The notes under the pieces were generated by a model. That model was not told where the DNA came from, searched no databases, and worked only from the letters and a program-made list of their open reading frames with translations. The translations under genes were made by a program, and so were the position numbers. A DNA stretch of 21,191 nt from a virus, in the IMG/VR virus record IMGVR_UViG_3300008262_002531, positions 1-21,191 of that record. The stretch is one strand, 5' to 3'. Each line of letters begins with the position of its first letter. Within the stretch, counting starts at the first letter, position 1. Shown one piece after another: positions 14,105 through 20,217 of this stretch.

Positions 14105-14111
14105 TTTTCAC

Positions 14112-14140
14112 AGTATATAACAAGACTGTATTTTATACAA
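14112..14140 (-). promoter_or_regulatory. Sigma70-type promoter for the winged-helix-like gene
   Basis: On the minus strand TTGTAT (14135-14140) and TATACT (14112-14117) are separated by exactly 17 bp. The predicted start is near 14105. The -35 element overlaps the end of the upstream gene. The -35 match is 4 of 6 and the -10 match 5 of 6. Confidence 0.65.
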
Positions 14141-14492
14141 GTTCTTTGGCTGGATCGCTATGAGGAATTAAGCCAAAAAATTTCTTACCTGGGAATCGTT
14201 TTTGGGCTTGATCAATTACGCTGGCCAAATCAGGACCTTGAGCTACAAATTGGTTATTTTCTTTGATAAACGCATACAAGACATCACCGTGGCGTTCAAT
14301 CTTAAGTTCGGTACCACTAGTTTTTGCATCGTCGTCTTTCATTTCCTCTGCATTAATTTCTTTAATCTTTTGCAGCAGTTTAATAAAATGATCAGGATCA
14401 TTTCCAAATCTAGAAAGAATGGTTATCCCTCTCAGATGCCAACCTACCCACATAGAAATCGCCACAACAACTAAGGTGCTTAAAAGATCCAT
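14133..14492 (-). CDS. Conserved phage protein with N-terminal membrane anchor
   Basis: 119 residues. Residues 3-19 (LLSTLVVVAISMWVGWH) form one membrane helix. The rest is soluble: a charged helix (about 33-60), then ELKIERHGDVLYAFIKENNQFVAQG and DLASVIDQAQKRFPGKKFFG, a small alpha/beta domain. A strong AAGGAG precedes the ATG at 14492. It probably faces the cytosol from the inner membrane. I recall similar proteins in marine T4-like phages but no function. Confidence 0.78.
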   Translation of the reverse strand: MDLLSTLVVVAISMWVGWHLRGITILSRFGNDPDHFIKLLQKIKEINAEEMKDDDAKTSGTELKIERHGDVLYAFIKENNQFVAQGPDLASVIDQAQKRFPGKKFFGLIPHSDPAKELV

Positions 14493-14516
14493 TTGTGTCT
14501 CCTTGATAGAGTAAAG

Positions 14517-14861
14517 TTATTTAATCAATTCCAGGTTCAAAATCTTAGCCACCCTAGCTCCTACATCTTCGCCGCTGGGTATAACATACGTTTGATTGTC
14601 ATGTCTATCCTTACGTTCATCATATCTGCGTACATTAAGAATACGGCCGCCAACTGCGGCAGTTAGTTCAAATGTAATACGATCTTGCCCTTCTGCGGCT
14701 CCACGTTCTACCATTGCCGTGCCCATTTGTAATCCTGACATTTTATTTGATGATATCCTATGTTTGTATTCTGCTTCTTCTATCTGTGCTTCGTACTTGT
14801 GTCGATTATCCCACATGTCACGCACTTTGAGATAAAGCCAACGATTAAGCCACTTCGTCAT
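14517..14861 (-). CDS. Conserved phage hypothetical protein
   Basis: 114 residues. An amphipathic N-terminal helix (MTKWLNRWLYLKVRDMWDNR) leads into a charged coiled stretch (about 21-40), then ITFELTAAVGGRILNVRRYDERKDRHDNQTYVIPSGEDVG, a small beta domain, and a helical tail. AGGAGAG precedes the ATG, which lies 17 nt inside the CDGSH-like gene, so the two are coupled. Function unknown. Confidence 0.72.
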   Translation of the reverse strand: MTKWLNRWLYLKVRDMWDNRHKYEAQIEEAEYKHRISSNKMSGLQMGTAMVERGAAEGQDRITFELTAAVGGRILNVRRYDERKDRHDNQTYVIPSGEDVGARVAKILNLELIK

Positions 14862-15051
14862 CTGGCTCTCCTACTGGTTTCTCTATACCAATTTTACCAC
14901 GACCCATGGCAATGTTGGCAAGGATTTGTGTTTTGCCTTCAATCCATTGCTGTTCGCTTAGGCTGTGTAATCCAATACACTTGCCTGTTGGACTGCGGCC
15001 ACATCCGCAGTTTCCAAAACTTTCTGAATTCTCAGTTGCTCTAATTTGCAT
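14845..15051 (-). CDS. CDGSH-like 3Cys-1His protein
   Basis: 68 residues. The motif at 15-29 is CGCGRSPTGKCIGLH: Cys15, Cys17, Cys25 and His29. CDGSH iron-sulfur domains use C-x-C-x2-[ST]-x3-P-x-C-D-G-[SAT]-H. Here all four ligand types, the Ser and the C-x3-H end are kept, but the middle is one residue shorter, the Pro is displaced and Asp is Ile. A 2Fe-2S or zinc site is therefore plausible. LSEQQWIEGKTQILANIAM follows as a helix. AAGGAG precedes the ATG. CDGSH proteins are redox or iron-sulfur transfer proteins; zinc binding is the main alternative. Confidence 0.7.
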   Translation of the reverse strand: MQIRATENSESFGNCGCGRSPTGKCIGLHSLSEQQWIEGKTQILANIAMGRGKIGIEKPVGEPDDEVA

Positions 15052-15052
15052 G

Positions 15053-15355
15053 TTAGTATGACTCCTTTTTAATTAAGAGAAACAAATGTTTCTTTTCTTT
15101 TGGTTCCCACCATTTACCTAATTCTCCACAACGATCTTCTCGTTGTGTGCTGCCAATACGATTGATTCCACAGAGATCGTATTTGCCTTTTACACTTTTT
15201 GCACCAACTACAGGATTTGGTTCTGCGTGTGTTGGTTTAAAACTTTTTTTACAGTAGTAGGCATACTCGCTAAACGGTCCGTGCGAAAGCATACCACCTA
15301 TAGTTCTAAAACTATGTTTACAATCTTTGCACAACAATTCACTCTGTTCTTTCAT
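15053..15355 (-). CDS. Zinc-ribbon-like conserved phage protein
   Basis: 100 residues with five Cys: CKDC (9-12), YYC near 35, LCGI near 62 and RCGEL near 76. The spacing fits a zinc-stabilised small fold. The C-terminus KWWEPKEKKHLFLLIKK resembles a tail I recall in several marine phage proteins. It overlaps the end of the previous gene by 17 nt with only a weak ribosome binding site, consistent with translational coupling. Function unknown. Confidence 0.7.
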   Translation of the reverse strand: MKEQSELLCKDCKHSFRTIGGMLSHGPFSEYAYYCKKSFKPTHAEPNPVVGAKSVKGKYDLCGINRIGSTQREDRCGELGKWWEPKEKKHLFLLIKKESY

Positions 15356-15809
15356 TATGTTCTTTCGTTAGTTCACAAATCAATAAAAATCGTTCGTAGG
15401 CTTTACGAACACTAGGATTCTCTAATAACTTCTCAGCTTCAATTGCCATGGCTTTTACGCCTTCTTCAGCAATCTCCCTTGCACTAGGAATCTCTACATA
15501 GTAACGATCGCTACCAAACGCCTTGGCTAAATTTTCCCAAGCCTTACGTTGCTTTTCAGTAATAGGCTTATTGTGTGGTCGCATCTCACTGGCCTTTTGA
15601 ACAGCCTTGCTGATAGCATCTTCGGCAACACGACCTGCGGCAATCATAGGAGCATAGGCAGGATCAATATTAAAACGGCGACTACTACCACCAGGATACA
15701 CCTGCACTAAATGACTGCCTTTTGGAAAACTATCCAAATACTCGTTATCATATTCTGCAACAGGAATATAACGGCGGCCTTGTTTTTTGTAGAAGATTGT
15801 TTTGCTCAT
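15339..15809 (-). CDS. Conserved phage protein with shared ENP-V-KAY C-terminal motif
   Basis: 156 residues. The N-terminal part (about 1-52) is beta-rich, with SKTIFYKKQGRRYIPVAEYD and GSHLVQVYPGGSSRRFNI. It is followed by helices, and the C-terminus LLENPSVRKAYERFLLICEL is shared with the protein at 17398-17760. The ATG at 15809 stands 5 nt after a perfect TATAAT -10 box and has no ribosome binding site, so the first gene of this early unit is probably read from a leaderless mRNA. Function unknown; I recall homologous patterns in T4-like marine phages. Confidence 0.78.
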   Translation of the reverse strand: MSKTIFYKKQGRRYIPVAEYDNEYLDSFPKGSHLVQVYPGGSSRRFNIDPAYAPMIAAGRVAEDAISKAVQKASEMRPHNKPITEKQRKAWENLAKAFGSDRYYVEIPSAREIAEEGVKAMAIEAEKLLENPSVRKAYERFLLICELTKEHNERTE

Positions 15810-15814
15810 GAGTT

Positions 15815-15843
15815 ATTATAGCAGAAGAATTACTTGTTGTCAA
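15815..15843 (-). promoter_or_regulatory. Full-consensus sigma70 promoter with extended -10
   Basis: On the minus strand TTGACA (15838-15843), exactly 17 bp, then TATAAT (15815-15820) preceded by TG-C, an extended -10. Both hexamers are perfect. It should be among the strongest early promoters of the phage. The predicted start falls on or next to the ATG at 15809. It heads the run of five genes down to 14133. Confidence 0.88.
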
Positions 15844-16195
15844 CTTGAGAATTGCCCCATTTAAGAGTCCACCAGGTATAATCAATATCTTTAAGTTTGG
15901 CTACAATCGCATATTGGTATCCGTAATTGGCAACATCTGCCATCCTATGCCATTCTGGAGTATCCACTGCTCGTTCCATTACCCACTCGCCCATTTCGCT
16001 GTTTTGCCAATCTAGTAACGGCTGTGCGGCATACAAGTCTGGATCTTCTACATCACCCATTCGAAAACGATGTACAACGACAGTATGTATTTCGTGTACC
16101 TTATCACCAAATAACATATACTTGCTGATAAAACGTTTTTCTTTTGGCTCTGCTAAAGGGCCTGTGTCCATCCAGTTTTGATCATTATTGGCCAA
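15830..16195 (-). CDS. Conserved phage protein ending in WWTLKW
   Basis: 121 residues if started at TTG 16195, which has GGAG 8 nt upstream; the alternative ATG at 16171 (113 residues) has no ribosome binding site. Features are FISKYMLFGDKVHEIHTVVVHRFRMGDVEDPDLYAAQPLLDW (about 22-63), TPEWHRMADVANYGYQYAIVAKLKDID, and the end YTWWTLKWG. I recall close relatives throughout T4-like marine phages with no known function. The C-terminal W-x-[LM]-[RK]-W resembles the small proteins upstream, though the rest of the chain differs. It overlaps the nucleotidase gene by 11 nt. Confidence 0.75.
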   Translation of the reverse strand: MANNDQNWMDTGPLAEPKEKRFISKYMLFGDKVHEIHTVVVHRFRMGDVEDPDLYAAQPLLDWQNSEMGEWVMERAVDTPEWHRMADVANYGYQYAIVAKLKDIDYTWWTLKWGNSQVDNK

Positions 16196-16676
16196 GCTCT
16201 TTCTCCAGCCAAACTTTGCAGTCGGTCCAGTTTTTGTAGAGGTGGGCTCGTCCTTTGTTTTCTATCCAATCTTCGTTGTTTCCAACGCGATCATCGATGA
16301 GGATATCTCCTGGCTGTTTAATATGTTGCCACTTGTCATGACTGTAAGGTCCAAAGAAAACAGGAATGCCTGGAAAGTATTTGTCTGCCCACCAAACTTT
16401 ATCATTAAATGCCCATTGCATATCATTGTTCCTTGGTACTGCTGTTAAGAAGGCAACAACAGTTTCTGGATGTGCTTGTTGGTAAGACAGTATCCACTGC
16501 ACCAACTCAACAGCACCTTCCTTAAGAGGCAAGTCTCTATACAATCTGGGATTGTCTCTAAGATGTTGCCATTCATGTTCAGGAAAACGTTCTCCTTCAT
16601 GCTTACTGCCTAATACTTTTCTAGCATAACTTTTAAAGTCTGCTACAACATCATCCATGTCTATATAAATGTTCAT
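16185..16676 (-). CDS. 5'(3')-deoxyribonucleotidase-like HAD phosphatase
   Basis: 163 residues. IDMDDVVADF (5-14) holds the catalytic Asp6 and Asp8. FLTAVP near 97 is HAD motif II and GDILIDDRVGNNEDW near 125 is motif IV. This arrangement fits the NT5C family of phage and bacterial pyrimidine 5'-nucleotidases, which dephosphorylate dUMP or dTMP. It acts in the cytosol and would adjust nucleotide pools for phage replication. GGAAAT precedes the ATG. It follows the small-protein array and precedes a conserved hypothetical gene. Confidence 0.87.
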   Translation of the reverse strand: MNIYIDMDDVVADFKSYARKVLGSKHEGERFPEHEWQHLRDNPRLYRDLPLKEGAVELVQWILSYQQAHPETVVAFLTAVPRNNDMQWAFNDKVWWADKYFPGIPVFFGPYSHDKWQHIKQPGDILIDDRVGNNEDWIENKGRAHLYKNWTDCKVWLEKELGQ

Positions 16677-16677
16677 T

Positions 16678-16929
16678 TTATTTCCAATATTTTATTTGAA
16701 AAAGCATAAATTTCTTAGGATCTGTGACTTTGTAGTTAGCTGTGTAGTTTCCTTCACCGTCTGTTTCCATTTGAAATCCATATTTCTGTTCAGCCCAATA
16801 ATGAACGCTAGGTCGACTCATACCATAATCACCTTTGTACTGTTCTATGTATTCTGGGCGCATATTATGTATGGCTTGCCAATATCTGTTACGTTCTTGT
16901 TTAAATGTTTCATCAGCATGATTGGTCAT
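16678..16929 (-). CDS. Small array protein ending in FMLFQIKYW
   Basis: 83 residues from the ATG at 16929, which overlaps the previous stop as ATGA. The N-terminal half is a charged helix (ETFKQERNRYWQAIHNM). The C-terminal half, HYWAEQKYGFQMET then ANYKVTDPKKFMLFQIKYW, follows the array plan: W...G, aromatic strands, then Asp/Lys residues and a hydrophobic x-x-[KR]-[YW] end. This is the most diverged member of the array. Function unknown. Confidence 0.72.
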   Translation of the reverse strand: MTNHADETFKQERNRYWQAIHNMRPEYIEQYKGDYGMSRPSVHYWAEQKYGFQMETDGEGNYTANYKVTDPKKFMLFQIKYWK

Positions 16930-17210
16930 TCTGTTCCCCAGCGCATGATAAACCAATTACGTTCAGCATCTGATTTTAGATATATTATAGTTCTATATTG
17001 ATCACGAGCCCATGCCCACCGTGCATTGCGAGGTTCGTTGATTGTTACAAGTTCTCTCCAAATGTCTACTTCAACACTAGGACCAAGTGTTTCCCAGCAC
17101 CATTGTCGCACTAAATCAAATCTTGCACCTTGCCAGTTCCAGCCAAAGTCTACACCATATTTGAATTCCCCGTAACCGGTCATTCTTTTATCTAATTTTT
17201 TTATTCTCAT
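16926..17210 (-). CDS. Small array protein ending in WFIMRW
   Basis: 94 residues from the ATG at 17210, overlapping the upstream stop as ATGA; upstream in-frame starts are possible but less natural. FGWNWQGARFDLVRQWCWETLG (about 22-43) and RWAWARDQYRTIIYLKSDAERNWFIMRWG define the fold. It aligns well with the C-terminal part of the P-loop protein at 17989: W-C-x-x-T-x-G, then R-W, an aromatic strand and DR-x-WF-x-[LM]-RW. The GGGGA in its last codons probably serves as ribosome binding site for the next gene. Function unknown. Confidence 0.75.
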   Translation of the reverse strand: MRIKKLDKRMTGYGEFKYGVDFGWNWQGARFDLVRQWCWETLGPSVEVDIWRELVTINEPRNARWAWARDQYRTIIYLKSDAERNWFIMRWGTE

Positions 17211-17401
17211 GACCATTTTAGCACAAACCATGTGCCTTTTTTATTATCTAAAAATTCAAGCACCTGACTACCTGTATCTGATTTGATTGAATATTCTTGT
17301 TCTAACCAGTCATAGATGTTATTGGGTCCACCTTCCCATTTGACATGATCATAGTAATGGTCAACAAGTTTATCCCAATAAGGGGATTTTTCAATTATCA
17401 T
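17207..17401 (-). CDS. Small array protein ending in WFVLKW
   Basis: 64 residues, the shortest array member. It has PYWDKLVDHYYDHVKWEGGP, then IYDWLEQEYSIKS and KKGTWFVLKWS. The start overlaps the previous stop as ATGA, with GGAG about 10 nt upstream, and the stop overlaps the next start as ATGA. It consists of little more than the shared module. Function unknown. Confidence 0.75.
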   Translation of the reverse strand: MIIEKSPYWDKLVDHYYDHVKWEGGPNNIYDWLEQEYSIKSDTGSQVLEFLDNKKGTWFVLKWS

Positions 17402-17760
17402 TTACGGCATAACTCCAATAGCATCAAATATTTCATATAGGCCTTTTGCACAGCAGGGTTTTCGATTCGTACACGTTCATCCTTGCGTAGCATTGCAACT
17501 ATTTCATTGTTATGTCGATTCTTCTGCTCTTTATCTTCGTACCATGAAATCATATCTTCTAGTTCTTGCAGTCGATCCACAGGCATGGTAACATCAACAC
17601 AGTCTACTTCTTCTACATCAAGGGTATGCTGATAAACTGCCGCATCACTGGCATCTATGTTCCATAGATTGGTATATTTTCTCATAGGAGGAATCCTACG
17701 CATCTTACGATGGCTAGGGTGGACATGCATATCAAATTTTTGAAAGAACTTACTGCTCAT
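17398..17760 (-). CDS. Conserved phage protein with shared ENP-V-KAY C-terminal motif
   Basis: 120 residues from the ATG at 17760, with AAGG upstream; longer in-frame starts would overlap the zinc-ribbon gene. The N-terminal half is basic (HPSHRKMRRIPPMRKYTNLW). The middle is acidic with VTMPVDRLQELEDMISWYED. The C-terminus, VRIENPAVQKAYMKYLMLLEL, matches that of the protein at 15339-15809, so the two share a helical C-terminal module on different bodies. It interrupts the small-protein array. Function unknown. Confidence 0.77.
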   Translation of the reverse strand: MSSKFFQKFDMHVHPSHRKMRRIPPMRKYTNLWNIDASDAAVYQHTLDVEEVDCVDVTMPVDRLQELEDMISWYEDKEQKNRHNNEIVAMLRKDERVRIENPAVQKAYMKYLMLLELCRK

Positions 17761-17770
17761 TGTATTTGCC

Positions 17771-17992
17771 TTAAAAGTATTCATCTGGTTCAGCAAAGTA
17801 ATCCCACCCCTTGCCTCCCAATGCTTTCCAATTTTCCCATTTCGCTTCTTCTTCCTTACAAGCCTCGGGCATGGCATCACTGCCTACTATACATTCACAT
17901 TGGGCGCAAAAGTAGTTCATACCATTAGTTGGTTCGTCATAGTAAGCTACGCCTCCGCAGGGCATGACCATGTAGTCTGTGTAATCAATCAC
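17771..17992 (-). CDS. Zinc-ribbon-like protein with GTG start
   Basis: 73 residues. I chose GTG 17992 because AAGGTGG lies 5 nt upstream and the codon overlaps the upstream stop as GTGA. The Cys pattern is PCGG, CAQCEC and ACKEE, giving a likely four-Cys zinc site in a small domain. GGKGWDYF follows near the end. I recall the start IDYTDYMVMPCGGVAYYD from other T4-like phages. Function unknown; nucleic-acid binding is possible. Confidence 0.75.
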   Translation of the reverse strand: MIDYTDYMVMPCGGVAYYDEPTNGMNYFCAQCECIVGSDAMPEACKEEEAKWENWKALGGKGWDYFAEPDEYF

Positions 17993-18411
17993 GAGTTCCA
18001 CCTTAATACAAACCAATCGCGGTCTTTTAATTCTTTAAACCAAAACTTGCGATTGTTAGTATACCATCGTTGCAAGGGTTCTGGTGTAAGATTTTTAGTT
18101 TCAGACCATATGTTGCCTGTACTACCAAAAGTATCCAAACACCATGTTTCCATATCAATCCAGCTACCACCAACAGGTTCTACCGTGTAGTAACGTGACC
18201 CATATATCGTACCTTCGCTCAATACAAGATCCTGAATGGGTTTTACCCATATATCATCAAACATTCGCTTGTAAGCGGTCATTTGACTATTAAGTATACT
18301 CTTACCTACACCTCGGCCTGACATCATAACTTTAAACTCGCGGCCTTTGTGTTGTTTAATTGTATCCAAGGCACGTTGTTGCCAAGGCTCTAGTTCTGCT
18401 GATTCACTCAC
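17989..18411 (-). CDS. P-loop protein fused to array module, ends in WFVLRW
   Basis: 140 residues from GTG 18411, chosen by the GTGA overlap and AAGGTGG upstream. The N-terminal 45 residues, EPWQQRALDTIKQHKGREFK then MMSGRGVGKS (29-38), resemble the Walker A region of terminase-type ATPases. No Walker B with acidic pair follows. Instead the rest is an array-type module: RYYTVEPVGGSWIDMETWCLDTFG (about 74-97), RWYTNNRKFWFKELKDRDWFVLRW. It could be a nucleotide-binding switch, a terminase antagonist or a remnant. The LRW codons supply the next gene's ribosome binding site. Confidence 0.75.
   Translation of the reverse strand: MSESAELEPWQQRALDTIKQHKGREFKVMMSGRGVGKSILNSQMTAYKRMFDDIWVKPIQDLVLSEGTIYGSRYYTVEPVGGSWIDMETWCLDTFGSTGNIWSETKNLTPEPLQRWYTNNRKFWFKELKDRDWFVLRWNS
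17998..18004 (-). promoter_or_regulatory. Ribosome binding site made of Leu-Arg-Trp codons
   Basis: AAGGTGG on the minus strand lies within TTA-AGG-TGG, the Leu-Arg-Trp codons near the end of the P-loop gene, and is 5 nt from the GTG of the zinc-ribbon gene. It decides that start over the upstream TTG and GTG codons in frame. Confidence 0.75.
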
Positions 18412-18701
18412 GCTAGCCACCTTAGTTTAAACCACATAGCATCGTCATCGTTTTCAAAGATAAAGTCAGAGCGATTTCGCTCGTGGGCTCCTTTGACATT
18501 TTTATCAACCCATGTGTGCATCTCTTTAAGATTGTCCATAGTCACTGGCCAAGGTAGAATAACACGTTGCCATCCTAGACTTTCTAACATGCTCCACAGT
18601 ATCTCTCTGTCCACATGATTGGCAAGTTCCTGTGCCTTTTGTTCTAGTATTTGGTTCTGGAGGTCGCCTGTACGATCTGTCAGCAGTTTCTTTTTAAGCA
18701 T
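18408..18701 (-). CDS. Small array protein ending in MWFKLRW
   Basis: 97 residues from ATG 18701, 6 nt after AAAAAGG; an ATG two codons earlier would touch that ribosome binding site. The basic start MLKKKLLTDRTGDLQNQILEQK leads to REILWSMLESLGWQRVILPWPV and MHTWVDKNVKG, then DFIFENDDDAMWFKLRWLA. It is a clear array member with W, G and F/W-x-LRW in order. The CTA-AGG-TGG codons serve as ribosome binding site for the P-loop gene. Function unknown. Confidence 0.75.
   Translation of the reverse strand: MLKKKLLTDRTGDLQNQILEQKAQELANHVDREILWSMLESLGWQRVILPWPVTMDNLKEMHTWVDKNVKGAHERNRSDFIFENDDDAMWFKLRWLA
18417..18423 (-). promoter_or_regulatory. Second ribosome binding site made of Leu-Arg-Trp codons
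   Basis: AAGGTGG on the minus strand lies in CTA-AGG-TGG, the Leu-Arg-Trp codons of the gene ending at 18408, 5 nt before the GTG start of the P-loop gene. The layout is identical to that at 17998-18004. Confidence 0.75.
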
Positions 18702-18924
18702 CGTCATCCTTTTTACAGCGTTTGCTAATTTCGTCGCTCCAGCGAAGTATGAACCATTCTCTGTGTGCTTCTTTTTTAAAACTCCACAAGCGTTCTGTCA
18801 TGCTCATACCTACACCTTCAGCTGATGCCCACTCCTGCATTTCTAACAGCAGATCTTCAGGCAGTTCTCCCCTGTCAAAAGCAAGGCCTGGCAACCTAAA
18901 AGGTCCTACTTCACAGTTTTCCAT
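18694..18924 (-). CDS. Small array protein with WFILRW and acidic tail
   Basis: 76 residues from ATG 18924, which lies 14 nt inside the upstream gene; a TTG three codons earlier is an alternative. It reads GPFRLPGLAFDRGELPEDLL, then EMQEWASAEGVGMSMTERLW and FKKEAHREWFILRW, followed by an extra tail SDEISKRCKKDDDA not found in the other members. Its last codons carry the ribosome binding site AAAAAGG of the next gene. Function unknown. Confidence 0.72.
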   Translation of the reverse strand: MENCEVGPFRLPGLAFDRGELPEDLLLEMQEWASAEGVGMSMTERLWSFKKEAHREWFILRWSDEISKRCKKDDDA

Positions 18925-19174
18925 TGTTACCAATCACTTCACTAAATTTCATTAAAAACATTGTACGTTTATTTTGACTGTAAAAATCTAAATGTATTTG
19001 ATAATCACTATAGCCACCGTCAGGTTTGGGTATCCATGATTTGTGTTCGCGGACAGTAAACCCTAATACACGTTTCATTTTGTCACGCAACATGAAAACA
19101 GTCTTAGGGTATTCTTCTTGCAAGGCTAGACGTATAGTCTGCCATTGTTCAACGGTCAATACTACGGGTTTCAT
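18911..19174 (-). CDS. Small array protein ending in MFLMKF
   Basis: 87 residues. It reads TVEQWQTIRLALQEEYPKTV, then RDKMKRVLGFTVREHKSWI and YQIHLDFYSQNKRTMFLMKFSEVI. The array plan is kept, but the final Trp is Phe and a short tail follows, as in the member at 20433. It starts 26 nt inside the SGNH hydrolase gene with no strong ribosome binding site, so translation is probably coupled. Function unknown. Confidence 0.72.
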   Translation of the reverse strand: MKPVVLTVEQWQTIRLALQEEYPKTVFMLRDKMKRVLGFTVREHKSWIPKPDGGYSDYQIHLDFYSQNKRTMFLMKFSEVIGNNGKL

Positions 19175-19571
19175 TGGCTATGCTTTTATATCCGTTGTAT
19201 GTAGGATGAACACCGTCTTTACCAAGCTCGTGTTTGCGAGAGTCAATAATAACATCGTTGAAGTGCGCCGCAACTTTTTCCACGTTAGCACGTTTAACGT
19301 CTTTGATTGCAGGCATGATCCAATAAACACGATCAGCTTTGACTAAGTGACGCAGAGTTCTAAGTTCTTCATAAGTGTTGATGCTTTTGTAATCATTCGA
19401 ACCTAGACTGATAATCACAGTCTTGGCCTGTGTATTACCGTTGGTGTGAAGCACATGCCTGTTAACGTAGTCATAACTGTTGATACCACTCTTAGCATAG
19501 GTAATACATTCTTTACGTATTTGTCCTACACCTACTGCAAGGCTATCGCCTAGAATTAAACATTCTAACAT
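19149..19571 (-). CDS. SGNH/GDSL-family hydrolase
   Basis: 140 residues, short for the family. All four blocks are present: LGDSLAVGVG with the nucleophile Ser10, AKSGIN with Gly29, SLGSND with Asn59, and KDGVHPTYNGY with Asp119 and His122. It should be an esterase or acetylhydrolase acting on a small ester, sugar or lipid. There is no signal peptide, so a cytosolic role is likely unless it is carried in the particle. The start overlaps the upstream gene as TAATG. Its place among early small genes suggests modification of host metabolites or glycans early in infection; the substrate cannot be told. Confidence 0.9.
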   Translation of the reverse strand: MLECLILGDSLAVGVGQIRKECITYAKSGINSYDYVNRHVLHTNGNTQAKTVIISLGSNDYKSINTYEELRTLRHLVKADRVYWIMPAIKDVKRANVEKVAAHFNDVIIDSRKHELGKDGVHPTYNGYKSIANETRSIDR

Positions 19572-19852
19572 TATTTCATTTCCTCTATATCAAATTGCCA
19601 CTGATCTTTATCCCAATGCCTGCTGTCATAGATTTTCCCATTGACAGCATAGCCCAATAGACCCAACCAAAGGTCTAGTCCTGCATGATCACATCCATGT
19701 GTGATTCTTAAATCAAAAGCGACAATGTCATCGCTTTTCATAATCTGCACTTCCCAAAACTTATGTTTAAATGGTGTAGCACCATGCCAGCAGTTGATGC
19801 TGGCAAATCTATCCCACCAAGGGTTTTCAATTGTAAACTTTATATTGATCAT
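19571..19852 (-). CDS. Conserved phage hypothetical protein (MINIKFTIENPW)
   Basis: 93 residues from ATG 19852, overlapping the previous stop as ATGA. It is rich in Trp and beta strands: FTIENPWWDRF, CWHGATPFKHKFWEVQIM, IVAFDLRITHGCDHAGLDLWLGLLGY and KIYDSRHWDKDQWQFDIEE. I recall this sequence type as widely conserved in T4-like marine and freshwater phages, without known function. The compact single domain is probably cytosolic. Confidence 0.82.
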   Translation of the reverse strand: MINIKFTIENPWWDRFASINCWHGATPFKHKFWEVQIMKSDDIVAFDLRITHGCDHAGLDLWLGLLGYAVNGKIYDSRHWDKDQWQFDIEEMK

Positions 19853-20217
19853 ATAATGGCCCAAATGATAAACAGATAAGTCAAATTGTGGGCCAGTTGA
19901 TCGGCACCTAACCAAGCCCAAAACTTAGGATGCTCGACAGTATAGTTATTTTGTTTGTTGATGTTTATCTTGGACCAGTCAATGTGATAGTGAAATATAA
20001 AGTCTAGTGCGCCAAAGAATACTGCTGTTTCAAAGTCCAAGTTAGTTACAGCAAACAGTACAATGGCTGTGCCCAAGCCTTGTTTTAGACTGTGTTTGAC
20101 ACCTCGCCAATCAAGGTAAGTGCCTTTCCATGCTACTTCTTCTGCTGTTTGGTTAACAAAGTCAATGTACCAATGTTTGATAAACAGTAGTGCTAAAATT
20201 AAAAGAATATGTTCCAT
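19849..20217 (-). CDS. DUF3307-like membrane protein
   Basis: 122 residues from ATG 20217; start and upstream stop overlap as TAATG and GGGAGAG precedes the start. Several hydrophobic segments occur (about 2-18, 50-75 and 108-122). Polar residues match the DUF3307 plan: DFVNQT near 20, HSLKQG near 42, FIFHYHIDWSK near 75 and WLGADQLAHNLTYL near 103, with conserved His and Asp. DUF3307 proteins are small inner-membrane proteins of unknown role, frequent in phages and plasmids. A function at the host membrane is likely. Confidence 0.82.
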   Translation of the reverse strand: MEHILLILALLFIKHWYIDFVNQTAEEVAWKGTYLDWRGVKHSLKQGLGTAIVLFAVTNLDFETAVFFGALDFIFHYHIDWSKININKQNNYTVEHPKFWAWLGADQLAHNLTYLFIIWAII

